Translations under genes and position numbers: made by a program
Shown here: positions 7,673-16,958 of the stretch, in pieces
How positions within the stretch are numbered: position 1 is the stretch's first letter
Layout: the number at the start of each line of letters is the position of its first letter
The notes under the pieces: model-generated
The model's input: only the letters and a program-made list of their open reading frames with translations
Databases searched by the model: none
What the model was told of the DNA's origin: nothing
DNA from: Sphingobacteriaceae bacterium UBA6709
GTDB lineage: Bacteria > Bacteroidota > Bacteroidia > Sphingobacteriales > Sphingobacteriaceae
Assembly: GCA_002454425.1 (NCBI GenBank)
Contig: DKIV01000004.1
Location: 25,854 to 55,115, forward strand
DNA: 29,262 nucleotides
Direction of reading: 5' to 3'

Positions 7673-10600
7673 ATGAAACTTTTTTACCAAAACATTATTA
7701 GAGGCGTACTCTGCCTACTGTTTTTTACAGCGGCAGAGGTATATGCGCAAAAAACAATTACGGGCCTCGTGACAGACGCGGGAGGTCCGCTTCCGGGAGT
7801 ATCGGTTGTTATTAAAGGTACCTCCGGTGGCACTCAGACAAATAATCTCGGACGTTATACTTTGAAAGGAGTAAGAGAGGGGCAGGTGGTAGTCTTTCGA
7901 TCTGTGGGATTTAAGACGGCGGAAAGGACCATTGGAAAGTCTGCAACGATTGATGTATTGCTTCAATCGGAGAATTCAGAACTTCAGGATGTAGTGGTGA
8001 CAGCGCTTGGCGTGCAACGTGACAGACGATCATTAGGTTACGCTACGAGTACAATTAAGGCTTCGGACCTTACCATTGCCGGGCCCACGGTAAACCCCTT
8101 TTTGGCGGTATACGGCAAGGCCGCGGGCGTAGGAGTGCAGACCGGTTCGGCTGGTCCGGCAGGGGGGATCAATATCAGAATACGCGGGGCGGCTTCGTTA
8201 AATCCGGATTTAAATGTGCGGCCGCTTGTTGTTGTTGACGGGGTTCCTATACGCGACAAGGCCACAGATATGATCGACCGGACATACGATGCTTTAAATA
8301 CCTTCGACTATGGCTCGGGACTTAATGACCTCAACTCCGAAGATATAGAATCAATAGAAATTCTTAAAGGGGCCAAGGCGACGGTGTTATATGGTAGAGA
8401 TGCCGGAAACGGGGTTCTTCTAATAACCACAAAGAAGGGAAGAGATGTTCCCGGTTTTGGAATCGCCGCGGGCTTCAACACCTCCATCGATAAGCCTATT
8501 TCTTTCATTGATTTTCAGAATGAGTATGGAACCGGAAATAGCAGCTCTGATATTCAATACGCGACCATTGGTGGCAAGCAGGTTCGTAAGCTATCAAATC
8601 AGCGGTGGAGCTTCGGTCCTAAGTTTGACGGCTCTGAGATCATGATGTATGATAGCACCATGACCACCTACCGCGCGTATCCCAATAATTTCATGAACTT
8701 GTTTCAAAATGGTTTGACTAATACCGCCAATGTGTCGATATCAGGAGGAGGAGAACTTGGAAATATGAGGTTATCTTATACCAACAAATCGTATCAGGAT
8801 ATCCTGCCCAATTTCGATCAAAAGAATCACACTTTTTCTTTTGCCGGGGCAATCAATGCTTCTAAGCTGGCCCGGTTCGAGGTGAGCGCCAACTATTATA
8901 ATATCAAAACAACCAATAGACGTCCAAACATATCGCAGTTGGTGGCCTGGGGTTTGAACAGAGATTACGACTACCGCTTTGTTAAAGACTTTTACAAAGC
9001 CGACAACGGATATCTGCGGATCCTGGATAATTACTCATTACCACCGTCATTCACGCGAATTCGCAATATTCTCATGGAGCAATATGACAACAGGGATGTC
9101 GACACCAGAAACAGATGGCTCGCGTCAATAAAGACAACCTTGACCTTAGCGGAATATCTGTCCTTCGTTGGTAGCGCGGGTATTGACTATACAAATATAG
9201 ACTACCTTACGGAAAACCGTGTTACTCGTATTAATCCGGTTGAGGGCGGAAAATTCGGCGTAGGGAAAGGTTATTCGGGTGCTACGAATTTTCAGGGTAT
9301 GTTAAACTTCGATAAAAGTTTTTTGAATAAGGACTTAAGAATATTTGCATTCGCCGGAGGATCATATCGTTACCAGAGTGATAATGAAGTTAGAATAAAT
9401 ACTTTTGGTAATCTGGCCTTTCCTGACTGGTATTCTTTCGGGAATGAGATAAACTGGCCTGCAGCGGTAGAAAAGGGCAAGGTGCGCTCGTATTCCCGTG
9501 GTTCAGATGTTTTATATAGTGCTTTCGGATCATTAACGGCCTCCTGGAAGGAAAAGTACCATTTGGAAGTACAGATGCGCAACGACTGGGATTCAACACT
9601 TCCTCCGGGCAATAACAGCTATTTCTATCCGGGAGTATCATTTACCTATAATTACAACAAGATGCTTGGTCTGGATGCCTTTAAAGGAGGAACCTTGCGT
9701 TTTGCCTGGGCAGATGTGGGTTTTGGTACTAGTCGCTATGCCGCGTTTGAGGCCTACAATGTTGGCTTCATAGACAATTCTACAACGATTAGCATTAACA
9801 ATCCTTCCAGACTATACGCCAGTGAGTTCGTTCCGGCACGTAAGAGGGAGTTTGAATTTGGTATCAACAACAGATTCTTCGAGGCTAACAGGTTAGAATT
9901 TGATTTAACGTATTACAACAACAATACAAGAAATGAAATCATCCCTATCGATATCTCCGCTGCTTCCGGAAATACACAGTATCTCGTGAACTCAGGACGC
10001 GTAGACCGCTGGGGTATTGAAGCGATGATTAAAGGAACGCCGGTTTATCTGCCTAAGAGCAACATCAGATGGGATATTACTTTTACAGGTTCTGTTCAGC
10101 GTTCTAAGATTGCCGATCTGGCTCCGGGATTGAATCAGCTCTCCTTAGCTGGTGTCGGCGGGGGCGCGAATGTTGTGGCTGAAGTAGGTAAACAGTACGG
10201 AGAGATTAAGATGTTTGATTATCTGTACGATGGCAACGGCAATAGAGTTGTTACTGAAACCGGTCAATATCAACGGGATGCTGATTCCTACAGAACTGTA
10301 GGTGACGTAAATCCAAATCTCTTTGGTGGTTTGATGACAGATTTTACCTACAAGAACCTTAGTCTGCACGTCGCTGCCGACTATAAATTCGGAGGTCGCA
10401 TTTTCTCCATCTCAAACTATTACCTCGTTGGCAACGGTGTTGTTAAAAGTACGCTCCCTGGCCGTGACGAGTCGACCGGGGGACTTGCTTATTATATCGA
10501 TAAAAATAATAAGAAGGTTGCTGTGTCTCATGACGCTACGGCTCCATCAACCTCTACGGACGGCATCGTTTATCACAATGGGATGATCTTACCTGGTGTT

Positions 10601-10954
10601 AAGGCTGACGGTGCCGGTGGATTCCTGCCGAATGATATCATTGTATCGTCGTCAGAATATTATCAAACAAATATTAACGATGCCGGTGGGTATTACTTCC
10701 CTGACAAGCTGTTTAAGAATGACTATATAAAGCTTCGGGAGGTTGCCTTATCTTATCAGGTACCGGCAAAGTTCTTGAAGGCGATAAAAGTACAACGGTT
10801 GACGTTGACAGCCGCGGCCAGAAACCTGTTTTTTATATATAAAACATTACCAAACGTAGATGCTGAGTCGTCTCTTGGAGCGCAGGGATATCAGGAGAAT
10901 TCATTTTATCCATCTGTGCGCTCATTTAATTTTGGTTTGAATGTTAATTTCTAA
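7673..10954 (+). CDS. SusC/RagA-type TonB-dependent outer-membrane transporter
   Basis: A 1093-residue outer-membrane transporter of the SusC class, which imports glycans using TonB energy together with its SusD partner. Order: signal peptide (1-25, cleaved at VYA/Q), carboxypeptidase-regulatory-like beta-sandwich (about 27-98, starting KTITGLVTDAGGPLPGVSV), TonB-box region (DVVVTALG, 106-113), plug (about 115-240) with the RIRGAASLN and IEILKGAKATVLYG signatures, then the barrel to a terminal aromatic residue (FGLNVNF). There is no STN domain, so anti-sigma signalling through it is unlikely. The frame opens at ATG 7598, preceded by AGGG, and that start would add 25 residues. I prefer 7673 because it puts the signal peptide at the N-terminus. 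susD follows after 10 bp. Confidence 0.95.
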   Translation: MKLFYQNIIRGVLCLLFFTAAEVYAQKTITGLVTDAGGPLPGVSVVIKGTSGGTQTNNLGRYTLKGVREGQVVVFRSVGFKTAERTIGKSATIDVLLQSENSELQDVVVTALGVQRDRRSLGYATSTIKASDLTIAGPTVNPFLAVYGKAAGVGVQTGSAGPAGGINIRIRGAASLNPDLNVRPLVVVDGVPIRDKATDMIDRTYDALNTFDYGSGLNDLNSEDIESIEILKGAKATVLYGRDAGNGVLLITTKKGRDVPGFGIAAGFNTSIDKPISFIDFQNEYGTGNSSSDIQYATIGGKQVRKLSNQRWSFGPKFDGSEIMMYDSTMTTYRAYPNNFMNLFQNGLTNTANVSISGGGELGNMRLSYTNKSYQDILPNFDQKNHTFSFAGAINASKLARFEVSANYYNIKTTNRRPNISQLVAWGLNRDYDYRFVKDFYKADNGYLRILDNYSLPPSFTRIRNILMEQYDNRDVDTRNRWLASIKTTLTLAEYLSFVGSAGIDYTNIDYLTENRVTRINPVEGGKFGVGKGYSGATNFQGMLNFDKSFLNKDLRIFAFAGGSYRYQSDNEVRINTFGNLAFPDWYSFGNEINWPAAVEKGKVRSYSRGSDVLYSAFGSLTASWKEKYHLEVQMRNDWDSTLPPGNNSYFYPGVSFTYNYNKMLGLDAFKGGTLRFAWADVGFGTSRYAAFEAYNVGFIDNSTTISINNPSRLYASEFVPARKREFEFGINNRFFEANRLEFDLTYYNNNTRNEIIPIDISAASGNTQYLVNSGRVDRWGIEAMIKGTPVYLPKSNIRWDITFTGSVQRSKIADLAPGLNQLSLAGVGGGANVVAEVGKQYGEIKMFDYLYDGNGNRVVTETGQYQRDADSYRTVGDVNPNLFGGLMTDFTYKNLSLHVAADYKFGGRIFSISNYYLVGNGVVKSTLPGRDESTGGLAYYIDKNNKKVAVSHDATAPSTSTDGIVYHNGMILPGVKADGAGGFLPNDIIVSSSEYYQTNINDAGGYYFPDKLFKNDYIKLREVALSYQVPAKFLKAIKVQRLTLTAAARNLFFIYKTLPNVDAESSLGAQGYQENSFYPSVRSFNFGLNVNF

Positions 10955-10964
10955 TTTAACGAAA

Positions 10965-12716
10965 ATGAAAGCAAGAATTTATTTCGCGATATTACTCGGG
11001 GCTTTAGCGCTTTCTTCCTGTGAGAAGAAGCTGGAGGACGAATTTAAAAATCCTGATTCCTATGTTCCTGATCAAAGTAAAACAATTTCGGGCATGTTTG
11101 CCGGTATGTCTTATCAGTGGAAGGTGTTTGTGCAGGATTATGGGGAGATGTATTACTCTCTTAACGGAGGAACCGCTGTGCCGGGCTTGATTCAGGTGTC
11201 GCAACGTTATATTACTCCCCGCTATAACTGGTTTCAAACCTATGACGATCTGTTGTTAGGAAATGGCTTTGATGCGGGAGCTTTGGGAAGTCGCTTCAAC
11301 GAGACCTACACCCGCCTGAATAACCTTCCGAAAATGAGGTCGCTGCTTGACGGATTAAGTGGGCAGGAGAAGACTGACAATACCGTCTATGTAACACTTG
11401 CCAATGTGATAAAGTGTTATTCATTCTCAAGGAGCGTTGATCTTTTTAATTCCATTCCCTACACTGAATCGTTGTTAGGAACACAAGGGATGTTGACACC
11501 TAAATATGATGATCCGAAAGAGATATATGAAAGCCTCATCAACGAGTTGAAAGATATAGGAGACAGACTTCCTGCTGAGTATGCCGCTATGAGCGCAAAA
11601 GGACAATCGGATTTCAGGGCTCAGGATATCATTTTTAAAGGCGATCCGAATTTGTGGGTTCAGTATATTAATGCCTTAAGACTTAAGCTTGCCCTGCGCA
11701 TTTCGGGGGTAAACGATGCTTTTGCCAGGCAACATATACAGGATATCGTTACTAAACCCTTGCCAACGGTTGATATGACCTGGGCTCTTAACTTTCCGCA
11801 GACTCCTCCGGGGGGAGGAACGTGGTTGCGCGGTATGTATGAAAATACCTTTTCTAGCTTTATCCCAGACTTGATTATGCGACGCTTAAATTATGGTACT
11901 ACGGCTTTTGAGCCTGGTATAGATGACCCGCGTTTGCCGGTGCTGGCATTGCCTACCAAACTAAATAAGAATAATGACTTCCGCGGAGTAACATATAATA
12001 TTGATGCACAAACTCCAGATTATCAGGCGAACCTTGATACCTCGAAAAGCAAAACAGCCTACTATCCCTATGCTGATAATTTGCCAAGATCACTTCGTGA
12101 AAATGCGAAGTCTGTTTGGAATATAGGAACTTTCGCATGGAACGAATATTTTCCTGTGTATATGTTCTCCAAAGCGGAGGTTGATCTGCTGTTAGCGGAG
12201 GTTGAGGTTAAGGGACTTGCCAATACTGGTAAAACTGCCGATCAGCACGTTGTTGATGCTCTTATGAACTCTACGGATTTCTGGTACTCAATTAACGCAC
12301 TTTCTAAATTTGAGGTTACCAATAAATCGGTACATCCTGATAAGCCGAATTCCGCGGCAATAACTGGATATGCTGAAGCTTTACGCACTCGTTTTCTTGC
12401 CGCTACAGACGTGGAACAGCGGATGGAAATCATTATGCAGCAACGCTTTATTCATCTGAACGTGATGAATTATCTCGACTTGTTTGCTGATTTGCGTAGA
12501 ACACGCCATCCTAAGCTGGAAGCTATGACTTATCAAGGGAAAGTAATGAAACCGTTGGTGGAGCGTCTCAGATATCCCTCTTCAGAGCTTTCGACAAATG
12601 AGCAGAATTTTCTGAAAGTAAGTGCGCAGGATAATCTGACGAGTCCAATTTTCTGGGTTCCGGAAAATAAGCGTATGGAAAGCTATTATCGCGATGGGTA
12701 TGCTTATCCTTATTAA
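10965..12716 (+). CDS. SusD/RagB-like surface lipoprotein (SusD-like_2 type)
   Basis: A 583-residue surface lipoprotein that would bind the glycan and close the lid of the SusC transporter. The N-terminus has a short hydrophobic signal ending LALSSC, with Cys19 as the lipidation site, followed by a charged EKKLEDEF stretch as expected for surface-exported lipoproteins of this phylum. The helical TPR-like body and the late motif LDLFADLRRTRHPKL point to the SusD-like_2 subgroup. The frame opens earlier, inside the end of susC, but the ATG at 10965 starts directly at the lipoprotein signal. It follows susC by 10 bp and is surely co-transcribed. A strong hairpin follows it. Confidence 0.93.
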   Translation: MKARIYFAILLGALALSSCEKKLEDEFKNPDSYVPDQSKTISGMFAGMSYQWKVFVQDYGEMYYSLNGGTAVPGLIQVSQRYITPRYNWFQTYDDLLLGNGFDAGALGSRFNETYTRLNNLPKMRSLLDGLSGQEKTDNTVYVTLANVIKCYSFSRSVDLFNSIPYTESLLGTQGMLTPKYDDPKEIYESLINELKDIGDRLPAEYAAMSAKGQSDFRAQDIIFKGDPNLWVQYINALRLKLALRISGVNDAFARQHIQDIVTKPLPTVDMTWALNFPQTPPGGGTWLRGMYENTFSSFIPDLIMRRLNYGTTAFEPGIDDPRLPVLALPTKLNKNNDFRGVTYNIDAQTPDYQANLDTSKSKTAYYPYADNLPRSLRENAKSVWNIGTFAWNEYFPVYMFSKAEVDLLLAEVEVKGLANTGKTADQHVVDALMNSTDFWYSINALSKFEVTNKSVHPDKPNSAAITGYAEALRTRFLAATDVEQRMEIIMQQRFIHLNVMNYLDLFADLRRTRHPKLEAMTYQGKVMKPLVERLRYPSSELSTNEQNFLKVSAQDNLTSPIFWVPENKRMESYYRDGYAYPY

Positions 12717-12746
12717 TAAGCTACCTTGATTTTTTGTGATCGGAAC

Positions 12747-12785
12747 GCTAACCAGAGGGATAAGTATTTTTCCCTCTGGATTAGC
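12747..12785. terminator. Bidirectional terminator hairpin, susD / GH31
   Basis: GCTAACCAGAGGGA (12747-12760) pairs with TCCCTCTGGATTAGC (12771-12785) with one bulged A. It lies 30 bases past the susD stop and about 60 bases past the convergent GH31 stop, so it can serve both. The loop is T-rich, and the T-tract after the stem is short. Confidence 0.65.
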
Positions 12786-12843
12786 TTTCTGATTATGCTG
12801 CCATCTGCAGCACCTTCCCTGTTAATCATTAAATTATCTTTAC

Positions 12844-15414
12844 TCAGAATGTTAAGGTGTTGAGCTCTTTATCGACGAGCAAACCATCAGAAATCAAGGG
12901 TTTCAGTGAAAGCTTTCTTTTGGCTTTAAATTTAATGATGAAGAGCTCAGAAGAACCATCGACCGATCTTTTGTTACCGATGTTTATAAAGGTCGGGTAT
13001 AAGCATTTTGTGCCATTTGAGTGCAGTCTGTCATAAGTCAGGTTCTCCATGTCGCCCATGTTTTTTGCATCTATTCCCTGATATTCCATGTCCTCTGCAT
13101 TGTAGGGAAGGGCGAAGCTGAAGGCATTTACACTACGCAGGTCGTCAGCCTTAACCTGAAGTTCAATCATCTCTCCAGTGTTATAGCTGCTCTTACTGGC
13201 TGTCACAGCGATCCTGCCTTGTAACGGCTGTTTTTGCACTTTAGATACTCCTCCTTCCAGCTGTGTGGCGACATTGGAAATATCGACTGCATCAATAAGA
13301 CCGTTTTTGTTCACGTCGCCAACGCTGATATACCCATCGAAATCGGCATCTCCTGAACGCAGGCCCGTGTAATTCATATACGATGTCAGGTCATTATTAT
13401 CTATCTTTTTATCATTGTTGATATCGCCGGGAAGATAGCTTGAGGAGCCTGGTACTTTAAAGACGAATAATTCTCGTCCAGAACCAAAGTCGCCCACTGC
13501 TAGGTCGACATGTATTTTAATATAGCGTGCTACAGGATGTGATGTGAAAATGAAGTCTTTTTTGACGTCGTTGCGCGGCCATGTAAAATCTCCCGCCGGC
13601 GTCCAGGTCTTCTTGTCATTGCTGAGGGCTACACTTCCTTTTAACCAGTTGCCATTGCCTCCGCCCGCACGAGGCAGATATTCTATCTTGTCAAGTTCAT
13701 TTACACTGCGCAGATCTAGCGTGATGTCGAAAGGTACTGCTTTGACGTTCCAGTTGGAATGCCATCCATCCTTGGTATTATGATTTACAAGTTGTTCAAT
13801 TTCACTGCCCTCCTGATCTTTTGCTGATGATGTTGCCTGAATACCCTTAATGGCGAACCGCAATGGGTTAGCGGCTGTTCTGGTATCGAAATCAGTCCAT
13901 GTACTGTGTCCTGATTTGTTCACCGCGCGGATTTTAAAGGAATAATCCTGCTCCGGTTGAAGATCCTCGAAGAGGAGAGTGGTATCCCGAATGGTGCTGT
14001 AGAGCATGCCATTAAACTGAATTTCGTAAAAATCAGCGTTATCCACTGCCGACCATGACGGCAGTAGGGAGAATGGGTGCACATTGTTTTCGGTTACTCT
14101 TCCTGAGGGGGCCTTGAGGGTGCCCTGGCCCTTAAGGTAAGAAGGACTTGCATTGAAGGAAAAACCGCTTATATTGAGTTCCACTGAATTTCTGCTAACA
14201 TCCGTATTGGCAACCTTGATGAGGAGCTGTGGGTTTTTGGTGATGCGCTGCTTGCTGAATTCAGAGCCAGCGGTAGCAAAACGATTGAGATTGGGCTGCG
14301 GATCGTAAAACCATCCGCTTGTTGCCTTATCAAAGTCGCTTATAGTGCTAAGCATTTTTAGCATCGCCCTTTTACCTCCCAACAGCAGTTCAACTTTTCG
14401 AGGTGGTTGGCTGACGTTTACGCGGATGATCGTCCTCTTTATTTTTTGAAATCCTGCGAAACTGCCTTTCGTCGGATTCACTTTAATAGACAGAACATCG
14501 CCCTTAACATCTGTGCTTATCAATGTTTTGGTGCTGGCTCCCGTTTTGTATGACTCCGTACTACCATCGTCATCATATTCCGTGAATGAATTATGGCCAT
14601 CAGCATAAATCTCGTAGGTCCGTAGCGTGTTATCGATCTGGTGAATGTTATTATTTGGGTTGGCCATCGGAATGATCGAGGCAGATCTTACAAAAACAGG
14701 GATTTTCCATATGGGCACATCTATATTGTTTATTACGCGATTGCCTTCATAGACCTCGCCACTGAAGTAATCGATCCATTTGCCGGCAGGTAAATAGATA
14801 TTATTGCGGATATCATTGCCCAGGGTATCTGCTTTGGTGGCTTTGTATACAGGGGCTACAAGAAATGACGGACCGTATAAATACTGATACTGCGTAGCGG
14901 TACCCAGGGTATACGCGTTTTGCGTGGCTAAGAACATGGGTCGGATGATCGGAGCGCCACTTATCGCTTCATGTGCGATACTATAGCTATACGGTAATAG
15001 CTCCGACTTCAATTTAAGATAATTGCGGTTGATAGATGCTGCGGGTTCGCCCAAAGCGTGAGGGTATTTTTCATTAGCACCCCAGCCGTCCATATTCAAC
15101 TGCATAGGCGTAAAGGTCTTCCATTGGAAGTCGCGAATATTTACCGCGGCATTTCTGCCACCGAAGATGCCGTCCATGTCAGACGTAATATTGGGTTGTC
15201 CTGAGAGTCCGGATCCGATATAGGTAGGTATATGGAAACGTATATATTCCCATTCGCCGCCCGTCTGATCTCCCGTCCAGATAGAAGCATAGCGCTGCGT
15301 GCCGGCCCAGCCATCAAGAGAAATAATGAAAGGACGAGCGTCGTTTCCATATTTAGGCATGATTTTACCTACATCGGCTACGCCATTTAATCCAAATGAA
15401 TATCCAGCTCCCAC
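12844..15414 (-). CDS. GH31 C-terminal fragment with FN3, CBM32-like, dockerin, cohesin-like
   Basis: The 856-codon downstream piece opens with a GTG directly after the TAG, which is probably just the next Val codon and not a true start. In its own numbering: rest of the GH31 barrel with the likely acid/base D49 in WTGDQ and the SDMDGIFGG strand (1-170); C-terminal beta domains (about 175-440); FN3 (about 445-513); F5/8 type C domain (about 530-655), probably sugar-binding; dockerin type I with two calcium-loop repeats, GDINNDKKIDNNDL and GDVNKNGLIDAVDI (about 662-720); and a cohesin-like beta-sandwich (about 733-856). The reading frame is open to the end, so decay has not gone beyond the one stop. 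If translated by re-initiation it would lack a signal peptide and the nucleophile. Confidence 0.7.
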   Translation of the reverse strand: MGAGYSFGLNGVADVGKIMPKYGNDARPFIISLDGWAGTQRYASIWTGDQTGGEWEYIRFHIPTYIGSGLSGQPNITSDMDGIFGGRNAAVNIRDFQWKTFTPMQLNMDGWGANEKYPHALGEPAASINRNYLKLKSELLPYSYSIAHEAISGAPIIRPMFLATQNAYTLGTATQYQYLYGPSFLVAPVYKATKADTLGNDIRNNIYLPAGKWIDYFSGEVYEGNRVINNIDVPIWKIPVFVRSASIIPMANPNNNIHQIDNTLRTYEIYADGHNSFTEYDDDGSTESYKTGASTKTLISTDVKGDVLSIKVNPTKGSFAGFQKIKRTIIRVNVSQPPRKVELLLGGKRAMLKMLSTISDFDKATSGWFYDPQPNLNRFATAGSEFSKQRITKNPQLLIKVANTDVSRNSVELNISGFSFNASPSYLKGQGTLKAPSGRVTENNVHPFSLLPSWSAVDNADFYEIQFNGMLYSTIRDTTLLFEDLQPEQDYSFKIRAVNKSGHSTWTDFDTRTAANPLRFAIKGIQATSSAKDQEGSEIEQLVNHNTKDGWHSNWNVKAVPFDITLDLRSVNELDKIEYLPRAGGGNGNWLKGSVALSNDKKTWTPAGDFTWPRNDVKKDFIFTSHPVARYIKIHVDLAVGDFGSGRELFVFKVPGSSSYLPGDINNDKKIDNNDLTSYMNYTGLRSGDADFDGYISVGDVNKNGLIDAVDISNVATQLEGGVSKVQKQPLQGRIAVTASKSSYNTGEMIELQVKADDLRSVNAFSFALPYNAEDMEYQGIDAKNMGDMENLTYDRLHSNGTKCLYPTFINIGNKRSVDGSSELFIIKFKAKRKLSLKPLISDGLLVDKELNTLTF

Positions 15415-16695
15415 CTAGGCTACATCGGTCTTTAAGACGCGTACTCCGGCTGTTTGTACTTCTCTGACGATATCGCGTTGCAGCAAGGCGCTGACGCCCG
15501 CTTTAGGATGCAGGTCTGACTGCGTCCAGAGCCCTATTTCCACACCATTCCTTCGTGCATAATCACCGAAGTTTTTAAGATTGGCGATATTGCCGGTCAA
15601 TGTTTGCGTCTGCCCATAGCCTGCACCGTAGCCGTCGTTCGGAAGGATCCAGCCTAATGGCATATCGTGTTTCTTGTATCTGTCGATTACCGCGCGAGCG
15701 GAAAACAGATAGTTGTTATTTTCTCCGTTGAGTGATTCCTTAACGCCTCCGTTATCTTTTTGACTTTCCTTATATCGTTTACCATCTTCAAACAGCGTTC
15801 CCTTGGGGTCTTCCTTCCAAAAATCACGATTATAAGCATTTAGATGCCCTTCGTAAAAAGCGAACTTCGGAAGTAACACAGGCTTACCCGTCAGTTGGTA
15901 GAAGTCGTTCAATATTCCTAGCGGATCCTCATTCACCATTAGGAACATATCAAGATATGGGCTGGCATGACTTAACAGCACCTTGCCGACGCTTTGGGCA
16001 CCAAAGTCATATTTCCCTTTAGCAAACGTGTTAAAAAGGATGCCATAGCCTCTTGTACTCCAGAAAAAGGGAGTAGGGGAGGCAACCCCTCCATCTGTCC
16101 AACTATTCTGATTTTCAATGGCAATGATTTTAACTTTATGCGAGAAACGACCGTTTTGAACACCTCCGCCATAAAAATATTCATCGGGTTGTTCGCTAAA
16201 GCCAATACTTATGGCGCCGGTGCTTGCCGTCAGAGGAGATATCTGTTCAACGACGGTCTTACCTGTTTTCATGTTCCGCACACGGAACATGCCAGTGCGC
16301 TTGTCAATGATGATGCTGATATATGAAGAACTGATCGATATCTCCCGGTCATTTTTGACGATCTTTAGCGCCTGGACGTTGCGACGGGGTTTGTCGACCA
16401 GTATCTGTGCTGGAGGTTTCGCTTCCGGGGGACGCATCGTCGTGCTGTTTTTATCGGAGAAAAATCTAACGATATTTTCTCCGTAAAAGTCGAGCAGGGT
16501 GACGATTCCCGCTTTACTTTTTACTTTGACGGTGGTTTTATTTACAAGCTCCACCTGTGTCACCTGATGGGGAGCCTCTCCCGACAAGACGCGCGATGGC
16601 GTTTTTAACTGTCCCTGACCCATTAGCGGTAAGCAAGTTGTAATGCCCAGTGCAATAAAGATACGGAGTACGGTTCTGTTATGAAATCGGCTCAT
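15415..16695 (-). CDS. GH31 N-terminal fragment (signal peptide to nucleophile)
   Basis: The 426-codon upstream piece of the interrupted GH31 gene. It has a signal peptide (about 1-29, hydrophobic core RIFIALGITTCLPLM) and a beta-sandwich N-domain (about 40-260) with YGGGVQNGRF, the galactose-mutarotase-like part typical of GH31. The first half of the catalytic barrel follows (about 275-426), including GWILPNDGYG (348-357), the EIGLWTQSD strand and the terminal LKTDVA. D424 of KTDVA is at the position of the GH31 nucleophile. Translation ends at TAG. Without the rest of the barrel the product should misfold. The start ATG at 16695 opens directly on the signal peptide. Confidence 0.75.
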   Translation of the reverse strand: MSRFHNRTVLRIFIALGITTCLPLMGQGQLKTPSRVLSGEAPHQVTQVELVNKTTVKVKSKAGIVTLLDFYGENIVRFFSDKNSTTMRPPEAKPPAQILVDKPRRNVQALKIVKNDREISISSSYISIIIDKRTGMFRVRNMKTGKTVVEQISPLTASTGAISIGFSEQPDEYFYGGGVQNGRFSHKVKIIAIENQNSWTDGGVASPTPFFWSTRGYGILFNTFAKGKYDFGAQSVGKVLLSHASPYLDMFLMVNEDPLGILNDFYQLTGKPVLLPKFAFYEGHLNAYNRDFWKEDPKGTLFEDGKRYKESQKDNGGVKESLNGENNNYLFSARAVIDRYKKHDMPLGWILPNDGYGAGYGQTQTLTGNIANLKNFGDYARRNGVEIGLWTQSDLHPKAGVSALLQRDIVREVQTAGVRVLKTDVA

Positions 16696-16932
16696 TCTAA
16701 ATTTTTTTATGATCGGCGGGTTAGCATTACGAGCGGCAAGTGCTCCTCTTCGTAGGATGCTGAACTTAAACGTGAATTTATAAGAATATTCCTATGTAAA
16801 TGAAATGAAATAACATTCTTTGGTTGTATTTTTTTGTTTTAATGCAATTATTGATTCTTTGTTAGGCTTGGTAACATGCTTTGCTATCTCTAATCCTTCA
16901 CGATGTACATTGCGTTCTGGGTGTGGCGCTAA

Positions 16933-16954
16933 GAATGACTATATATTGTCATTC
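16933..16954. promoter_or_regulatory. Palindrome GAATGAC-N8-GTCATTC
   Basis: Perfect 7-bp arms (16933-16939 and 16948-16954) flank an 8-bp AT spacer (TATATATT). The 22-bp size suits a Crp/Fnr dimer site. Its centre is 22 bp upstream of the centre of the FNR-like box and about 70 bp before the regulator ATG. Confidence 0.45.
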
Positions 16955-16958
16955 GATT

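Larger units (their letters stand above)
12844..16695 (-). pseudogene. GH31 multidomain glycosidase interrupted by in-frame TAG
   Basis: One continuous frame of 1283 codons with a single TAG at 15415-15417 (codon 427). Intact, it would be a secreted GH31 glycosidase with, in order: signal peptide, N-terminal beta-sandwich, GH31 barrel, C-terminal beta domains, FN3, F5/8C (CBM32-like), dockerin I and a cohesin-like module. The barrel motifs LPNDGYGAGYG and KTDVA-stop-VGAGYSFGLNG resemble the GH31 alpha-N-acetylgalactosaminidase group more than alpha-glucosidases, from memory. D424 is the likely nucleophile and D476 (WTGDQ) the likely acid/base. They fall on opposite sides of the stop, so neither half can be active alone. 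The expected residue is Trp; TGG to TAG is one transition. DPP IV and GNAT end in TAG, so a general recoding of TAG is unlikely. A sequencing error is possible. Confidence 0.8.

Noticed and set aside
15412..15414. GTG as the true start of a separate glycosidase gene
   Set aside because: The downstream piece starts inside a GH31 barrel, has no signal peptide and joins in frame with the upstream piece without loss of a residue.
15415..15417. TAG as a pyrrolysine codon or genome-wide recoding
   Set aside because: Other genes in the window end normally at TAG, and I know of no pyrrolysine system in this phylum.
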